DNA from: JACXVD01 sp047975785
Lineage (GTDB): Bacteria; Pseudomonadota; Alphaproteobacteria; Sphingomonadales; Sphingomonadaceae
Direction: 5' to 3'
Assembly: GCA_047975785.1 (NCBI GenBank)
Contig: JBKEEC010000208.1
Coordinates: forward strand, 1 to 16,887
Length of the DNA stretch: 16,887 nucleotides
In this document: in pieces, positions 6,935 to 14,236 of the stretch
Numbering within the stretch: position 1 is the first letter of the stretch
How the letters are laid out: every line of letters starts with the position of its first letter
Made by a program: the position numbers and the translations under genes
The notes under the pieces: generated by a model
What the model saw: the letters and a program-made list of their open reading frames with translations, nothing else
The model's database searches: none
Told to the model about the DNA's origin: nothing

Positions 6935-6950
6935 CAGGTGTTCACACCTG
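6935..6950. promoter_or_regulatory. Perfect inverted repeat, possible operator upstream of argB
   Basis: CAGGTGT and ACACCTG are separated by TC, an eight-plus-eight symmetric site of the size bound by a dimeric regulator. It lies 129 bases before the argB start. No regulator can be named from the sequence. Confidence 0.35.
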
Positions 6951-6967
6951 TTATTCATGTTATGCGC

Positions 6968-6981
6968 CCGGAATATTCCGG
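6968..6981. promoter_or_regulatory. Perfect 14-base palindrome upstream of argB
   Basis: CCGGAATATTCCGG is fully self-complementary and lies 17 bases after the preceding inverted repeat. It may be a second operator or a leader hairpin. Confidence 0.3.
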
Positions 6982-7078
6982 TCATACCCTGTTTAGCATC
7001 ACCTGTATAGTTTCGCCCAATAGCCCCCTCAGCAACCTCTCACACATCCCGCATCAGGCCTCTTTTCTGGACTCACCC

Positions 7079-7984
7079 ATGACAAAAACGCACGACACGC
7101 ACGCAAAACCCATGCTGGCAAAGGCTGAAGTGCTGATAGAAGCCCTGCCCTATTTCCAGCGTTATGCCGGGCGGACCTTTGTGGTGAAATATGGTGGTCA
7201 TGCCATGGGTGATCCGGCTGCCGCGCGTGATTTTGCCGAGGATATCGTCCTGCTCAAGGCGGTTGGAATCAATCCTGTGGTTGTCCATGGCGGCGGACCG
7301 CAGATCGGCAATATGCTCAAAAGGCTGGGGGTGGAATCCACTTTTATTGACGGCTTGCGTGTCACTGACAAGACCACGGCAGAAGTTGCCGAAATGGTAT
7401 TGTCCGGCGCCATCAACAAGGAACTTGTTGGCTGGATTGCCAATGCCGGCGGCAAGGCGATCGGGATTTCCGGCAAGGATGGCGGACTGGTTACGGCAAC
7501 CAAGGTTGAACGCACCGCCAAAGACCCGGAAAGCAATATAGAACAGGCCATTGATCTCGGATTTGTCGGCGAACCGGATCATATTGATACCACTGTGCTG
7601 GATACGGTGGTCGCCGCGGGAATGATCCCGATTGTAGCACCCATAGGTGCCGGTAAAGATGGCCATACCTATAATATCAATGCGGACACCATGGCCGGAG
7701 CCATTGCCGCTGCACTGGGTGCTGCGCGACTGTTCCTGCTGACTGACGTATCCGGCGTCCTCGACAAGGACGGGCAATTGCTTACCGATCTGACCCCTGC
7801 CGATATTGCACGCCTGAAAGATGATGGCACAATCAGCGGCGGCATGATACCAAAGCTGGAAACATGTGTTCACGCAGTTGAGGCAGGATGCGAAGCCGCA
7901 GTGGTGCTTGATGGGCGGGTACCCCATGCCATGCTGCTGGAGTTCTTTACTGCTCGCGGTGCGGGCACCTTGATCAGGGCATAA
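7079..7984 (+). CDS. argB: Acetylglutamate kinase
   Basis: 301 residues from the ATG at 7079, the usual family length; the 47 extra upstream codons of the open frame do not look like the family. ArgB phosphorylates N-acetylglutamate with ATP, the second step of cyclic or linear arginine synthesis in the cytoplasm. Visible hallmarks are VVKYGGHAMG (35-44, phosphate-binding lysine 37), VVVHGGGPQIG (67-77), the conserved VTDKTTAEVAEMVL, NADTMAGAIA (201-210), LTDVSGV (221-227) and GGMIPK (254-259). There is no clear Shine-Dalgarno sequence at the start, so a weak or structured leader is possible. A lipoprotein gene starts two bases after the stop and is probably co-transcribed. Confidence 0.97.
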   Translation: MTKTHDTHAKPMLAKAEVLIEALPYFQRYAGRTFVVKYGGHAMGDPAAARDFAEDIVLLKAVGINPVVVHGGGPQIGNMLKRLGVESTFIDGLRVTDKTTAEVAEMVLSGAINKELVGWIANAGGKAIGISGKDGGLVTATKVERTAKDPESNIEQAIDLGFVGEPDHIDTTVLDTVVAAGMIPIVAPIGAGKDGHTYNINADTMAGAIAAALGAARLFLLTDVSGVLDKDGQLLTDLTPADIARLKDDGTISGGMIPKLETCVHAVEAGCEAAVVLDGRVPHAMLLEFFTARGAGTLIRA

Positions 7985-7986
7985 AA

Positions 7987-8592
7987 ATGAAAAAGATCAT
8001 CCCTCTGTTTGTGGCTCCTGTCATGTTGATTCTGGCATCCTGCGGGCAGGATTCTGCCCCGTCGGTTACGGATGAAGGGGCTTCGGAGCAATCTGAAGAA
8101 CAGGCCAATGCCCAAAGCACTTTGCCGCAGGAATATCTCAGTTCGGACTGCAAGGTTGTCCTGACGGCTTATGCCACCCGCCTGAAAGACAAGGATTTTC
8201 GTGTAGCCGCCATGGCTTGGGCCGATGATACAGGCGTTACATCAGATACACTTGCCCTGCGGTTTGAAAATTACGGCTCCCCTGTCCTCACAATCGGGGA
8301 GACAAAAATCTCGGGGGTGGCAGAAACCGGCCCGGTAGCAAATGCGACAGCTTCCGAGGCGGATACAAAAACACCTCGCGATCTGACCTGTCAGGCAACC
8401 GTGACCTTGCGCGACGCCACCCAGCTTCAGCGACCACTCCGGCAGGGCACGGTAACCCTGACCCGCACCGCCGATGCGCCCGATGCCTCGCCCGATACAC
8501 TTCGCTGGCGGATACAAAGCAGCACACTGGCAGAAGATGATATTCCCGTGCCGGACAGTGCCACTGGCATGGAAACCGGAACCAGAAAATAG
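7987..8592 (+). CDS. Lipoprotein of unknown function
   Basis: 201 residues. The signal peptide MKKIIPLFVAPVMLILASC ends in a lipobox with Cys19, and a Ser/Glu/Gln-rich linker extends to about residue 45. The folded part carries two further cysteines, in SSDCKVVLTAYATR (Cys55) and DLTCQATVTLRD, which may form a disulfide. Residue 20 is Gly rather than Asp, so outer-membrane targeting is allowed by the usual rule. No family is recognised. The start is two bases after argB, which suggests one transcript, but a role in arginine metabolism is unlikely for an envelope lipoprotein. Confidence 0.8.
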   Translation: MKKIIPLFVAPVMLILASCGQDSAPSVTDEGASEQSEEQANAQSTLPQEYLSSDCKVVLTAYATRLKDKDFRVAAMAWADDTGVTSDTLALRFENYGSPVLTIGETKISGVAETGPVANATASEADTKTPRDLTCQATVTLRDATQLQRPLRQGTVTLTRTADAPDASPDTLRWRIQSSTLAEDDIPVPDSATGMETGTRK

Positions 8593-8658
8593 CTCCCGTA
8601 ATGCCATCTGCAGGATGAATTTTCCAGGCAGGCGTGTTGATACTGGCTGGCGGGTGGA

Positions 8659-8679
8659 CTAGATCGGTTCCAGATCTAG
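8659..8679. repeat. Inverted repeat in the leader of the YggT gene
   Basis: CTAGATC (8659-8665) and GATCTAG (8673-8679) pair perfectly around a seven-base loop, 26 bases before the ATG of the YggT gene. It has no T-run, so it is more like an operator or leader hairpin than a terminator. Confidence 0.4.
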
Positions 8680-8704
8680 CCACGACACAGTGGTTCGTGG
8701 ATTT

Positions 8705-9022
8705 ATGGTATTTACGAAAGGCAATAGCTTGTTTCTGATAACTCTCTCCCAGATTCTTGATGTGCTCATCAATGTGCTGGTGATGCTCATTATTGTCCAG
8801 TTCGTGATTGGCCTGCTGTTTGCCTTCAATGTCGTAAACACAAGCAATGCTTTCATTGTCCAGATTTACCGGTCAATTGATGCCCTGCTCCGCCCCGTGC
8901 TGGACCCGATCCGGCGGATCATGCCCAAAACGGGAGCGATTGATTTCTCTCCTCTCATACTCATTATTGGGCTGACAGTGCTGCAGATTATCCTGCGCAA
9001 TCTGGCTTACTCTCTCGCCTGA
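8705..9022 (+). CDS. YggT family integral membrane protein
   Basis: 105 residues from the ATG at 8705. The frame is also open at a GTG (8690). A TTG at 8729 has GAAAGG seven bases upstream and would begin right where the family usually starts (LFLITLSQILDVL), so the true start is uncertain. There are two hydrophobic helices, about ILDVLINVLVMLIIVQFVIG and PLILIIGLTVLQIILRNL. Between them is the signature RPVLDPIRRIMPKTGAIDFSP. YggT proteins are small inner-membrane proteins linked in other bacteria to osmotic protection and septum or cell-shape maintenance. The gene precedes folD by ten bases, as in many sphingomonad genomes. Confidence 0.9.
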   Translation: MVFTKGNSLFLITLSQILDVLINVLVMLIIVQFVIGLLFAFNVVNTSNAFIVQIYRSIDALLRPVLDPIRRIMPKTGAIDFSPLILIIGLTVLQIILRNLAYSLA

Positions 9023-9032
9023 GGAAACCCGC

Positions 9033-9929
9033 ATGAGCGCACAGCTTATTGATGGCAAAACCTATGCCGAAGCCCTGCGTCAACGTATCGGTGATGTGGC
9101 CGCACAGTTTGAACAGCTTGCCGGACGCAAGGCCGGACTTGCCGTGGTGCTGGTAGGGGAAGATCCCGCCAGTCAGGTTTATGTCCGCTCCAAACACCGG
9201 GCAACCCTTGCTGCCGGAATGGAAAGCCTTGAGCACCGCCTTCCTGCCAATACCAGCGAAGAGGCGCTGCTGGCACTGGTGGAACAACTGAACCACGACA
9301 GGGCAGTGGACGGTATTCTGGTTCAGCTTCCCCTGCCCGATCATCTGGATGAACAAACCGTTATTTCCTCTATCAATCCTGACAAGGATGTAGACGGATT
9401 TCATATTATCAATGCCGGACGGCTGGCCGTCGGACAAAAAGGCTTTGTTCCCTGCACTCCGCTGGGCTGCCTGATGTTGCTGAAAGACAGGCTGGGCGAT
9501 CTTTCCGGAAAAGACGCCGTGGTTGTCGGCCGGTCCAATATTGTCGGCAAGCCGATGGCGCAATTGCTGACCGATGCAAACGCCACCGTAACAATCGCCC
9601 ATAGCCGCACAAAGGATTTGCCCTCAGTCATGCGCCGCGCAGATATTGTTGTCGCTGCTGTCGGAAGGCCGGAAATGATAAAGGGGGACTGGATCAAGCC
9701 CGGCGCAACCGTGATTGATGTCGGCATAAACCGTCTCCCGCCTGAAGATGGCGCCGAAAAGGGCAGGCTGGTGGGCGATGTGGATTTCACCAGCGCCCGC
9801 GAAACGGCAGGGGCAATCACTCCGGTTCCGGGCGGAGTGGGGCCAATGACTATCGCAGTTCTGCTACGCAACGCACTGGTGGCCGCCTGGCGCAATGAAA
9901 ATCTCTCTCTGGATGAAAACAGCCTGTGA
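9033..9929 (+). CDS. folD: Bifunctional methylenetetrahydrofolate dehydrogenase/cyclohydrolase FolD
   Basis: 298 residues. The ATG follows GAGGAAA at ideal spacing. FolD interconverts 5,10-methylene-, methenyl- and 10-formyl-tetrahydrofolate with NADP, supplying one-carbon units for purines and formyl-Met. Visible elements are SQVYVRSK (Tyr50 and catalytic Lys54), DGILVQLPLP (93-102), NPDKDVDGFH (115-124), the cofactor loop GRSNIVGKP (167-175) and TPVPGGVGPMT (263-273). Length and motifs are normal. The last bases overlap the GTG start of the next gene (GTGA at 9926-9929), suggesting coupled translation. Confidence 0.97.
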   Translation: MSAQLIDGKTYAEALRQRIGDVAAQFEQLAGRKAGLAVVLVGEDPASQVYVRSKHRATLAAGMESLEHRLPANTSEEALLALVEQLNHDRAVDGILVQLPLPDHLDEQTVISSINPDKDVDGFHIINAGRLAVGQKGFVPCTPLGCLMLLKDRLGDLSGKDAVVVGRSNIVGKPMAQLLTDANATVTIAHSRTKDLPSVMRRADIVVAAVGRPEMIKGDWIKPGATVIDVGINRLPPEDGAEKGRLVGDVDFTSARETAGAITPVPGGVGPMTIAVLLRNALVAAWRNENLSLDENSL

Positions 9930-10708
9930 GCTACTGGCGGGCTCTGGCTGCCGCCCTCCTGCTGACGGGCAGTTTTTCGGCCATCCTCACCGGGGCTGAT
10001 CCGGCACAGGCGCGTAGCCAGCGCGGGCCACTTGCCAGGCCGGTAGCCAATCCCGGAGCAGTCATTGCCGCTGATATTGCCCTCAGCCAGCGCGCCGCAG
10101 AAAAGGGTCAGTGGAAAGCAATGAGCGATCTGGCAGCCAAAAATGCCCGCCTGTTCATGCCCGAAAGTGTCGAGGCGCAGTCATGGCTCAAAAAGCAGCC
10201 TGCACCCGGCCAGCCTCTGGCATGGGAGCCGCATCAGATCTGGTCAAGCTGTGATGGCTCTCTGGCTGCAACCTATGGCGTATGGCGCCGCGGCGAAAGT
10301 GAGGAGGGAAGCTACCTCACTCTCTGGCAACGGGACAAAAAGAACAATTATCGCTGGCTGACGACCCATACCCAACCATCAGGCCATACCCAACCATCAG
10401 GCCATAACCAGCCATCAGGCCATAACCAGCCATCGGAAACCGTGCCTGACAAGCCGGAAATGATACAGGCTGATATTGCTCCCTGCTCCCGCACAGCCAA
10501 TAACAGCCCTGCACCTGCCGGGGCAGATGTGGCCGGGATCATCGCCCGGATTGTCTACGATCTGAATGCCCAGGGCAGCGGCACCTCTGACGATAATACG
10601 CTTATCTGGGCTTCGGGCATCAATGCTGAAGGCGCGGCATTGATTCAAATTGAATTATGGGATGGCACCGCATACAGGACGGCTATCAGCATTCCTTTGA
10701 GTGAATGA
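9926..10708 (+). CDS. Secreted NTF2-like protein of unknown function with an internal repeat
   Basis: 260 residues from a GTG overlapping the folD stop. The signal peptide is about 1-30 (ending AQA). Residues 48-147 (ALSQRAAEKGQWKAM, then LFMPESVEAQSWL, EPHQIWSSCDGSLA, YLTLWQR) resemble the SnoaL/NTF2-like domains found in a protein beside folD in sphingomonads. Residues 148-170 are four copies of His-Thr/Asn-Gln-Pro-Ser-Gly, the last cut short. After them come a Pro-rich linker and a C-terminal strand-rich part (IWASGINAEGAALIQIELW). Two cysteines (109, 187) flank the repeat. The substrate is unknown. The repeat probably forms a hydrophilic linker. Confidence 0.75.
   Translation: MSYWRALAAALLLTGSFSAILTGADPAQARSQRGPLARPVANPGAVIAADIALSQRAAEKGQWKAMSDLAAKNARLFMPESVEAQSWLKKQPAPGQPLAWEPHQIWSSCDGSLAATYGVWRRGESEEGSYLTLWQRDKKNNYRWLTTHTQPSGHTQPSGHNQPSGHNQPSETVPDKPEMIQADIAPCSRTANNSPAPAGADVAGIIARIVYDLNAQGSGTSDDNTLIWASGINAEGAALIQIELWDGTAYRTAISIPLSE
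10367..10435 (+). repeat. 18-bp tandem repeat inside the NTF2-like gene (about 3.8 copies)
   Basis: Units of 18 bases (CATACCCAACCATCAGGC, later CATAACCAGCCATCAGGC) follow each other without spacers. Copies one and two are identical, and copies three and four share two substitutions. The unit keeps the reading frame, encoding six residues each. The pattern suggests recent slippage or unequal exchange. Confidence 0.9.
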
Positions 10709-10741
10709 GTCTCCAATGAGCCTTCAAATTCGGGTTTTATC

Positions 10742-11365
10742 GTGATCGACCTGTTCATTTCAGCCTTTATTACCCTGTTTGTCGTGATTGACCCGCCGGG
10801 CTGCGCCCCCATCTATGCCGGTCTTGTCACCCGCGCCAGCAAGCAGCAGCAGCGGTCCATGGCTATCCGCGCCGCGATGATCGCCATGGTCATACTTGTG
10901 GTCTTTGCCCTTTTTGGCGAAGCCCTGCTCAAGGCCCTGCATATTGAGCTGGACAGTTTCCGCATTGCCGGCGGCATCATGCTGTTCCTGATCGCACTGG
11001 ATATGGTGTTTGAGCGTCGCACCCAAAGGCGGGAGGAGCGGGCCGAAAAAGTCATCGCCAACCCTGAAATAGAAGATGTTTCGGTTTTCCCCATGGCCAT
11101 GCCGATGCTGGCAGGGCCGGGTGCCATTGCCTCTGTCATGCTGTTGATGGCCCGCGCGCAAGGCACAAACCAGACCCTGATTATTCTTGCTGCCCTTGCC
11201 GCGGTGATGGTGATCACGGCCATTGCCCTTATCCTTGCCACTCCCCTGATGAGCCTGCTCGGAGCGAAGGTGGAGGCAGTGATTACACGTCTTCTGGGTG
11301 TGTTACTGGCCGCACTGGCGACCCAGTTCATCATTGACGGGCTAAGAGGCAGCTTCCCTGTCTGA
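10742..11365 (+). CDS. MarC family inner-membrane protein
   Basis: 207 residues. The GTG at 10742 is the only sensible start: an in-frame stop lies at 10706 and no ATG follows it. The GTG also aligns with the family's usual N terminus (LFISAFITLFVVIDPPG). No strong ribosome site is seen. Six hydrophobic segments are recognisable: about 3-23, 43-63, 72-90, 118-137, 146-168 and 180-199. The conserved IDPPG near the start, SFRIAGGIMLF and FPMAMPMLAGPGAI mark the MarC/NAAT fold. The family was once tied to antibiotic resistance but its transport role is not settled. The gene converges with ung 37 bases away. Confidence 0.93.
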   Translation: MIDLFISAFITLFVVIDPPGCAPIYAGLVTRASKQQQRSMAIRAAMIAMVILVVFALFGEALLKALHIELDSFRIAGGIMLFLIALDMVFERRTQRREERAEKVIANPEIEDVSVFPMAMPMLAGPGAIASVMLLMARAQGTNQTLIILAALAAVMVITAIALILATPLMSLLGAKVEAVITRLLGVLLAALATQFIIDGLRGSFPV

Positions 11366-11402
11366 CCCCGAAAATACAGGCCATGCGCTCCGCACCAGTG
11401 AT

Positions 11403-12083
11403 CTACCCCCAGTGAACAGGGCCGCGTCCATGTTCTTCCAGAAACCTGTTGGCCGTGCTGAAGGGGCGTGATCCGAAAAATCCGCGATGGGCAGATAACG
11501 GACTGGGGTGAACCGAGCGGATAATGCAATGCCGCGTATTCTTGCCAAGGCCAGCAATGCGCCCTGCCTTGCCCTGAGCGTGGCTGCCCCACAGGATAAA
11601 AACGGCAGGTTCTTCACGTTCTGCCACTGCAGCCACACAGGCATCAGTTATGGCGTCCCAGCCCTTGCGCGCATGGCTTCCCGCCTTGTGCGCCTCTACA
11701 GTCAGCGTATTGTTGAGCAGTAAAACGCCCTGCCGCGCCCAATGCTCCAGATTCCCGTGACCGGGCGCTGCGACTCCCAGATCGGATTGCAGTTCCTTGT
11801 AAATATTGACAAGGCTGGGCGGAGCACGAACGCCCTCAGGCACAGAAAAGCACAATCCATGCGCCTGTCCCGGCCCATGATACGGGTCTTGTCCCAGAAT
11901 CACGACCCGGACCTCATCCAGCGGAGTCAGTTCCAGTGCGCGCAGGCGCATACCGCGCGGCGGGAATACGGTTTTTCCTGCCGCTTCCTCAGCCCTCAGC
12001 CAACCGCCAAGACGGCGCGCCTCCGGCGTGGCGAGAGCAGGCTCCAGCACGGGCTGCCAGCTTGGGGGAATCGGTTCACTCAT
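11403..12083 (-). CDS. ung: Uracil-DNA glycosylase, family 1
   Basis: 226 residues on the minus strand. It removes uracil from DNA to start base-excision repair. The water-activating loop GQDPYHG (64-70, catalytic Asp66), LCFSVPEG, LLLNNTLTVE (121-130, uracil-binding Asn) and the DNA-intercalation loop HPSPLSAHRGFFG (192-204, His192) are all intact. Length is normal for the family. It starts divergently from rnd across 193 bases that contain a palindromic repeat, and ends convergent with marC. Confidence 0.97.
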   Translation of the reverse strand: MSEPIPPSWQPVLEPALATPEARRLGGWLRAEEAAGKTVFPPRGMRLRALELTPLDEVRVVILGQDPYHGPGQAHGLCFSVPEGVRAPPSLVNIYKELQSDLGVAAPGHGNLEHWARQGVLLLNNTLTVEAHKAGSHARKGWDAITDACVAAVAEREEPAVFILWGSHAQGKAGRIAGLGKNTRHCIIRSVHPSPLSAHRGFFGSRPFSTANRFLEEHGRGPVHWG

Positions 12084-12160
12084 TTTCCATGAATAAAACG
12101 CATTATGGGCCGGTTCCAGTCCCTTCTCCCCGGCATCTTTCCTGCTTGCGCCAAGGCGCC

Positions 12161-12262
12161 TACAACATTGTTTCTGAATGTTGAATCGGATAGAATGCTG
12201 TAATTATTTGTTTTGGCGCATTTTCCGGGCCGAAAAAGCCTATCAACTTTTTCTGAAAATGC
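12161..12262 (+). repeat. Palindromic repeat element, copy C, in the rnd leader
   Basis: Diverged copy in the same orientation as copy B. It has TACAACATT (12161-12169) facing AATGCTGTA (12194-12202), with GTTGAATC in the loop and a TAAT, then TGTTTT, run after it. The second hairpin has nested arms GCATTTTC (12218-12225)/GAAAATGC (12255-12262) and GAAAAAG (12232-12238)/CTTTTTC (12247-12253). It ends 14 bases before the rnd start codon. Confidence 0.65.
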
Positions 12263-12276
12263 TCTAATGCAGCGCC

Positions 12277-12894
12277 ATGACTGTCTATTTTCATGAAGAA
12301 GATCTTCCTGCCGACGTGCTCGCCCCCGGTCCGGTGGCGGTTGATACCGAAACAATGGGGCTGATTACCGCGCGCGATCGCCTGTGCGTGGTGCAAATCA
12401 GTGACGGCAAGGGTGATGAACACCTTGTCCGATTTTCTCCGGGGAGCGACTATAACGCGCCCAATCTCAAATCGGTTTTGGCCGATCAATCCCGAATCAA
12501 GCTCTATCATTTCGCCCGCTTTGATCTCGCCGCGATAGAATATTACCTTGGCGTTATGGCTGCGCCGGTTTTCTGCACCAAAATTGCCAGCAAGCTGACC
12601 CGCACCTATACCGACCGGCACGGTTTGAAAAACCTCGTCTCCGAACTGCTTGGAGCAGAAATCTCGAAACAGCAGCAATCGAGCGACTGGGGTGGCCCGC
12701 AGCTTAATGAAGCCCAGCGCGAATATGCCGCCAGCGATGTGCGCTATCTTCACCGCCTGAAAGACATTCTTGAAACGCGGCTGGAGCGCGAAGGCAGAAG
12801 GGAAATCGCGCAAGCCTGCTTCGACTTTCTCCCCACTCGCGCACGGCTGGATATCGCCGGATGGGCGGACAAGGATATTTTCAGCCACGAATAA
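12277..12894 (+). CDS. Ribonuclease D-like 3'-5' exonuclease, short form
   Basis: 205 residues. The DEDDy exonuclease domain is complete: AVDTETMGL (Asp23, Glu25), YHFARFDLAAIEYYL (Asp83), and the Tyr150-x3-Asp154 pair in REYAASDVRYL. KTxLASKLTRTYTDRHGLKNL-type residues follow the second motif. Classical RNase D has about 370 residues with C-terminal HRDC domains; these are absent, as in many alphaproteobacterial homologues. It would trim RNA 3' ends such as tRNA precursors. There is no clear ribosome binding site, and a stable hairpin of a repeat element lies just upstream. lptC follows after 50 bases. Confidence 0.92.
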   Translation: MTVYFHEEDLPADVLAPGPVAVDTETMGLITARDRLCVVQISDGKGDEHLVRFSPGSDYNAPNLKSVLADQSRIKLYHFARFDLAAIEYYLGVMAAPVFCTKIASKLTRTYTDRHGLKNLVSELLGAEISKQQQSSDWGGPQLNEAQREYAASDVRYLHRLKDILETRLEREGRREIAQACFDFLPTRARLDIAGWADKDIFSHE

Positions 12895-12907
12895 CACGAA
12901 TACATAG

Positions 12908-12929
12908 TAATACGCAGTGATGCGTATTA
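12908..12929. repeat. Perfect hairpin between rnd and lptC
   Basis: TAATACGCA (12908-12916) and TGCGTATTA (12921-12929) pair over nine bases around the loop GTGA. It stands 14 bases after the rnd stop and 15 before the lptC ATG. The AT-rich arms and lack of a T-run make it a weak terminator; an operator or an mRNA-processing site between the two genes is as likely. Confidence 0.5.
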
Positions 12930-12944
12930 TCTTTGACAGCAGCC

Positions 12945-13610
12945 ATGCCACACCAAGCAAGAATTGAAACACAAGGCGCGAAGGAACTGCGCAATGCACG
13001 GCGGCATTTTGCCGCGCCGGGCGGCCGGCATGATCACGTCGTCAGCCTGCTGTCCAAACTCCTGCCCATGTCTATCGGTGCATTGGTTGCTGTCATGGTC
13101 ATCACGCCCCTCTCCCCCCGCGGAGAGGTGAGCTTTCTGCTTGATCGCAACAAGGTTGCCGTCATCAATGAGCGACTTCGGGTTGATAATGCCCTCTATC
13201 GCGGGGCGGATGAAAAAGGGCAGCCCTTTTCTATCACTGCCGGCCAGGCAGTGCAAAAATCAGGCCGTGAAGGCATTGTCCGCATGACTGATCTCGTCGC
13301 CCGTATCATGCTGCCCGATGGCCCTGCCCGCATGACCGCCGAGGCGGCGGCCTATGATATTGACCAGCGGATCATCTCGGTTCTCGGCCCGGTTCGCGTA
13401 GATGCAGCAGACGGATATTCGATGGTTGCAAATGGTGTCTCGATTAATATGAGCAACCGCACCCTGTCCGGCTCTGATGGAGTTGACGGGGTCATTCCCG
13501 CGGGCAGTTTTCGTGCTGACCGCATGTTTGCCAATATCCCCGAACGCACTATCACGCTGGACGGGAATGCCCGCATGACCATGGTCCCCGGCAAATTGAG
13601 GTTACCCTGA
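12945..13610 (+). CDS. lptC: LPS export protein LptC
   Basis: 221 residues from the ATG at 12945; a TTG four codons upstream is also open but unsupported. A cytosolic N terminus (RRHFAAPGGRHDHVVSLL) leads into one transmembrane helix at about 38-55. The periplasmic beta-jellyroll follows: EVSFLLDRNKVAV, then RYGAD-like residues GQPFSITAGQAVQ, VRMTDLVARIML, ITLDGNARM. LptC joins the inner-membrane LptBFG transporter to the periplasmic LptA bridge. The assignment comes from this sphingomonad-type pattern and from the lptA gene that follows with a TGATG overlap at 13608-13612. Confidence 0.9.
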   Translation: MPHQARIETQGAKELRNARRHFAAPGGRHDHVVSLLSKLLPMSIGALVAVMVITPLSPRGEVSFLLDRNKVAVINERLRVDNALYRGADEKGQPFSITAGQAVQKSGREGIVRMTDLVARIMLPDGPARMTAEAAAYDIDQRIISVLGPVRVDAADGYSMVANGVSINMSNRTLSGSDGVDGVIPAGSFRADRMFANIPERTITLDGNARMTMVPGKLRLP

Positions 13611-14167
13611 TGAAGCACTCACTCCCTGTTGCGTCCCGCTGGGCTATTGCCGGTTTTGCGCTCACCTGCGCGGCACTGGCCGGTATACAGCTTCAGGCCC
13701 AGGCCATTGCAAGCCACAACTCCAATGCTCCGGTTGATTTTGCTGCAGACCGGATCGAGTTGCAGGACCGCCAGAACCGCGTCCTCCTGTCGGGCAATGT
13801 GGATATTTCCCAGGCAGGGCTGACAGTGCGCTCTGCCCGCACACTGGTTAATTATACCGATGCGGGGTCGCTGAAAATCCAGCGTATAACAGCCACGGGA
13901 GGCGTGCGTGTATCACGGGCAGATGAACGTGCCAGCGGCGATGTTGCGGTATATGATTTTAACCGCCGTATCATCACCATGTCAGGCAATGTCAGGCTCA
14001 ACCGCGGGACAGATACCCTGAGCGGCGGCAGGCTTGTGATTGATTTGAAAAGCGGTGTTTCCAGCATTGACGGGAGCGCCAGTGGTTCATCGTCAGTTAC
14101 CGGATCACCCGCGACAAACTCTGGCGGAGGACGGGTAAAGGGGCGGTTCTCGGTTCCGCAAAACTGA
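13610..14167 (+). CDS. lptA: LPS transport periplasmic protein LptA
   Basis: 185 residues, coupled to lptC by a one-base stop/start overlap. A signal peptide of about 34 residues precedes the OstA/LptA repeat fold: VDFAADRIELQDRQNRVLLSG, GNVDISQAGLTV, ITATGGVRVS, AVYDFNRRIITMSGNVRL and DTLSGGRLVIDL, the regular beta-strand steps that build the LPS slide. The tail is Ser/Gly-rich and ends in KGRFSVPQN. LptA carries lipopolysaccharide across the periplasm. In many relatives lptB (the ATPase) comes next, but here the transcript meets a palindromic repeat and convergent genes. Confidence 0.92.
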   Translation: MKHSLPVASRWAIAGFALTCAALAGIQLQAQAIASHNSNAPVDFAADRIELQDRQNRVLLSGNVDISQAGLTVRSARTLVNYTDAGSLKIQRITATGGVRVSRADERASGDVAVYDFNRRIITMSGNVRLNRGTDTLSGGRLVIDLKSGVSSIDGSASGSSSVTGSPATNSGGGRVKGRFSVPQN

Positions 14168-14236
14168 TAGCCGTGCGGCGCAATCTATAGGGTCAGTGCT
14201 GCTTGTTTGGCCACATCTCCCGTGTCAAAAAGCCTG

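Larger units (their letters stand above)
6764..7078. other. Gene-free stretch upstream of argB, rich in palindromes
   Basis: 315 bases without a convincing gene. It holds AGGCAA-t-TTGCCT (6875-6887), CAGGTGT-tc-ACACCTG (6935-6950), and the perfect 14-base palindrome CCGGAATATTCCGG (6968-6981). AGCAGGTG occurs twice (near 6788 and 6933), and CACCTG recurs near 7000. The argB frame is open back to 6938 but without start signals or family-like residues there. Operator sites or leader structure for argB are possible; none can be named. Confidence 0.5.

Noticed and set aside
7073..7927. 284-codon minus-strand frame opposite argB
   Set aside because: argB is intact with every family motif; the opposite frame has no start signals or domain.
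10367..10435. Short CRISPR-like repeat array
   Set aside because: Units are contiguous 18-mers without spacers and keep a reading frame, so it is a coding tandem repeat.
10813..11592. 259-codon minus-strand frame opposite marC
   Set aside because: Ser/Arg/Ala-rich translation typical of the antisense of membrane-protein codons; marC is clear.
12160..12999. 279-codon minus-strand frame opposite rnd
   Set aside because: RNase D catalytic motifs are intact on the plus strand; the antisense frame also crosses a palindromic repeat.
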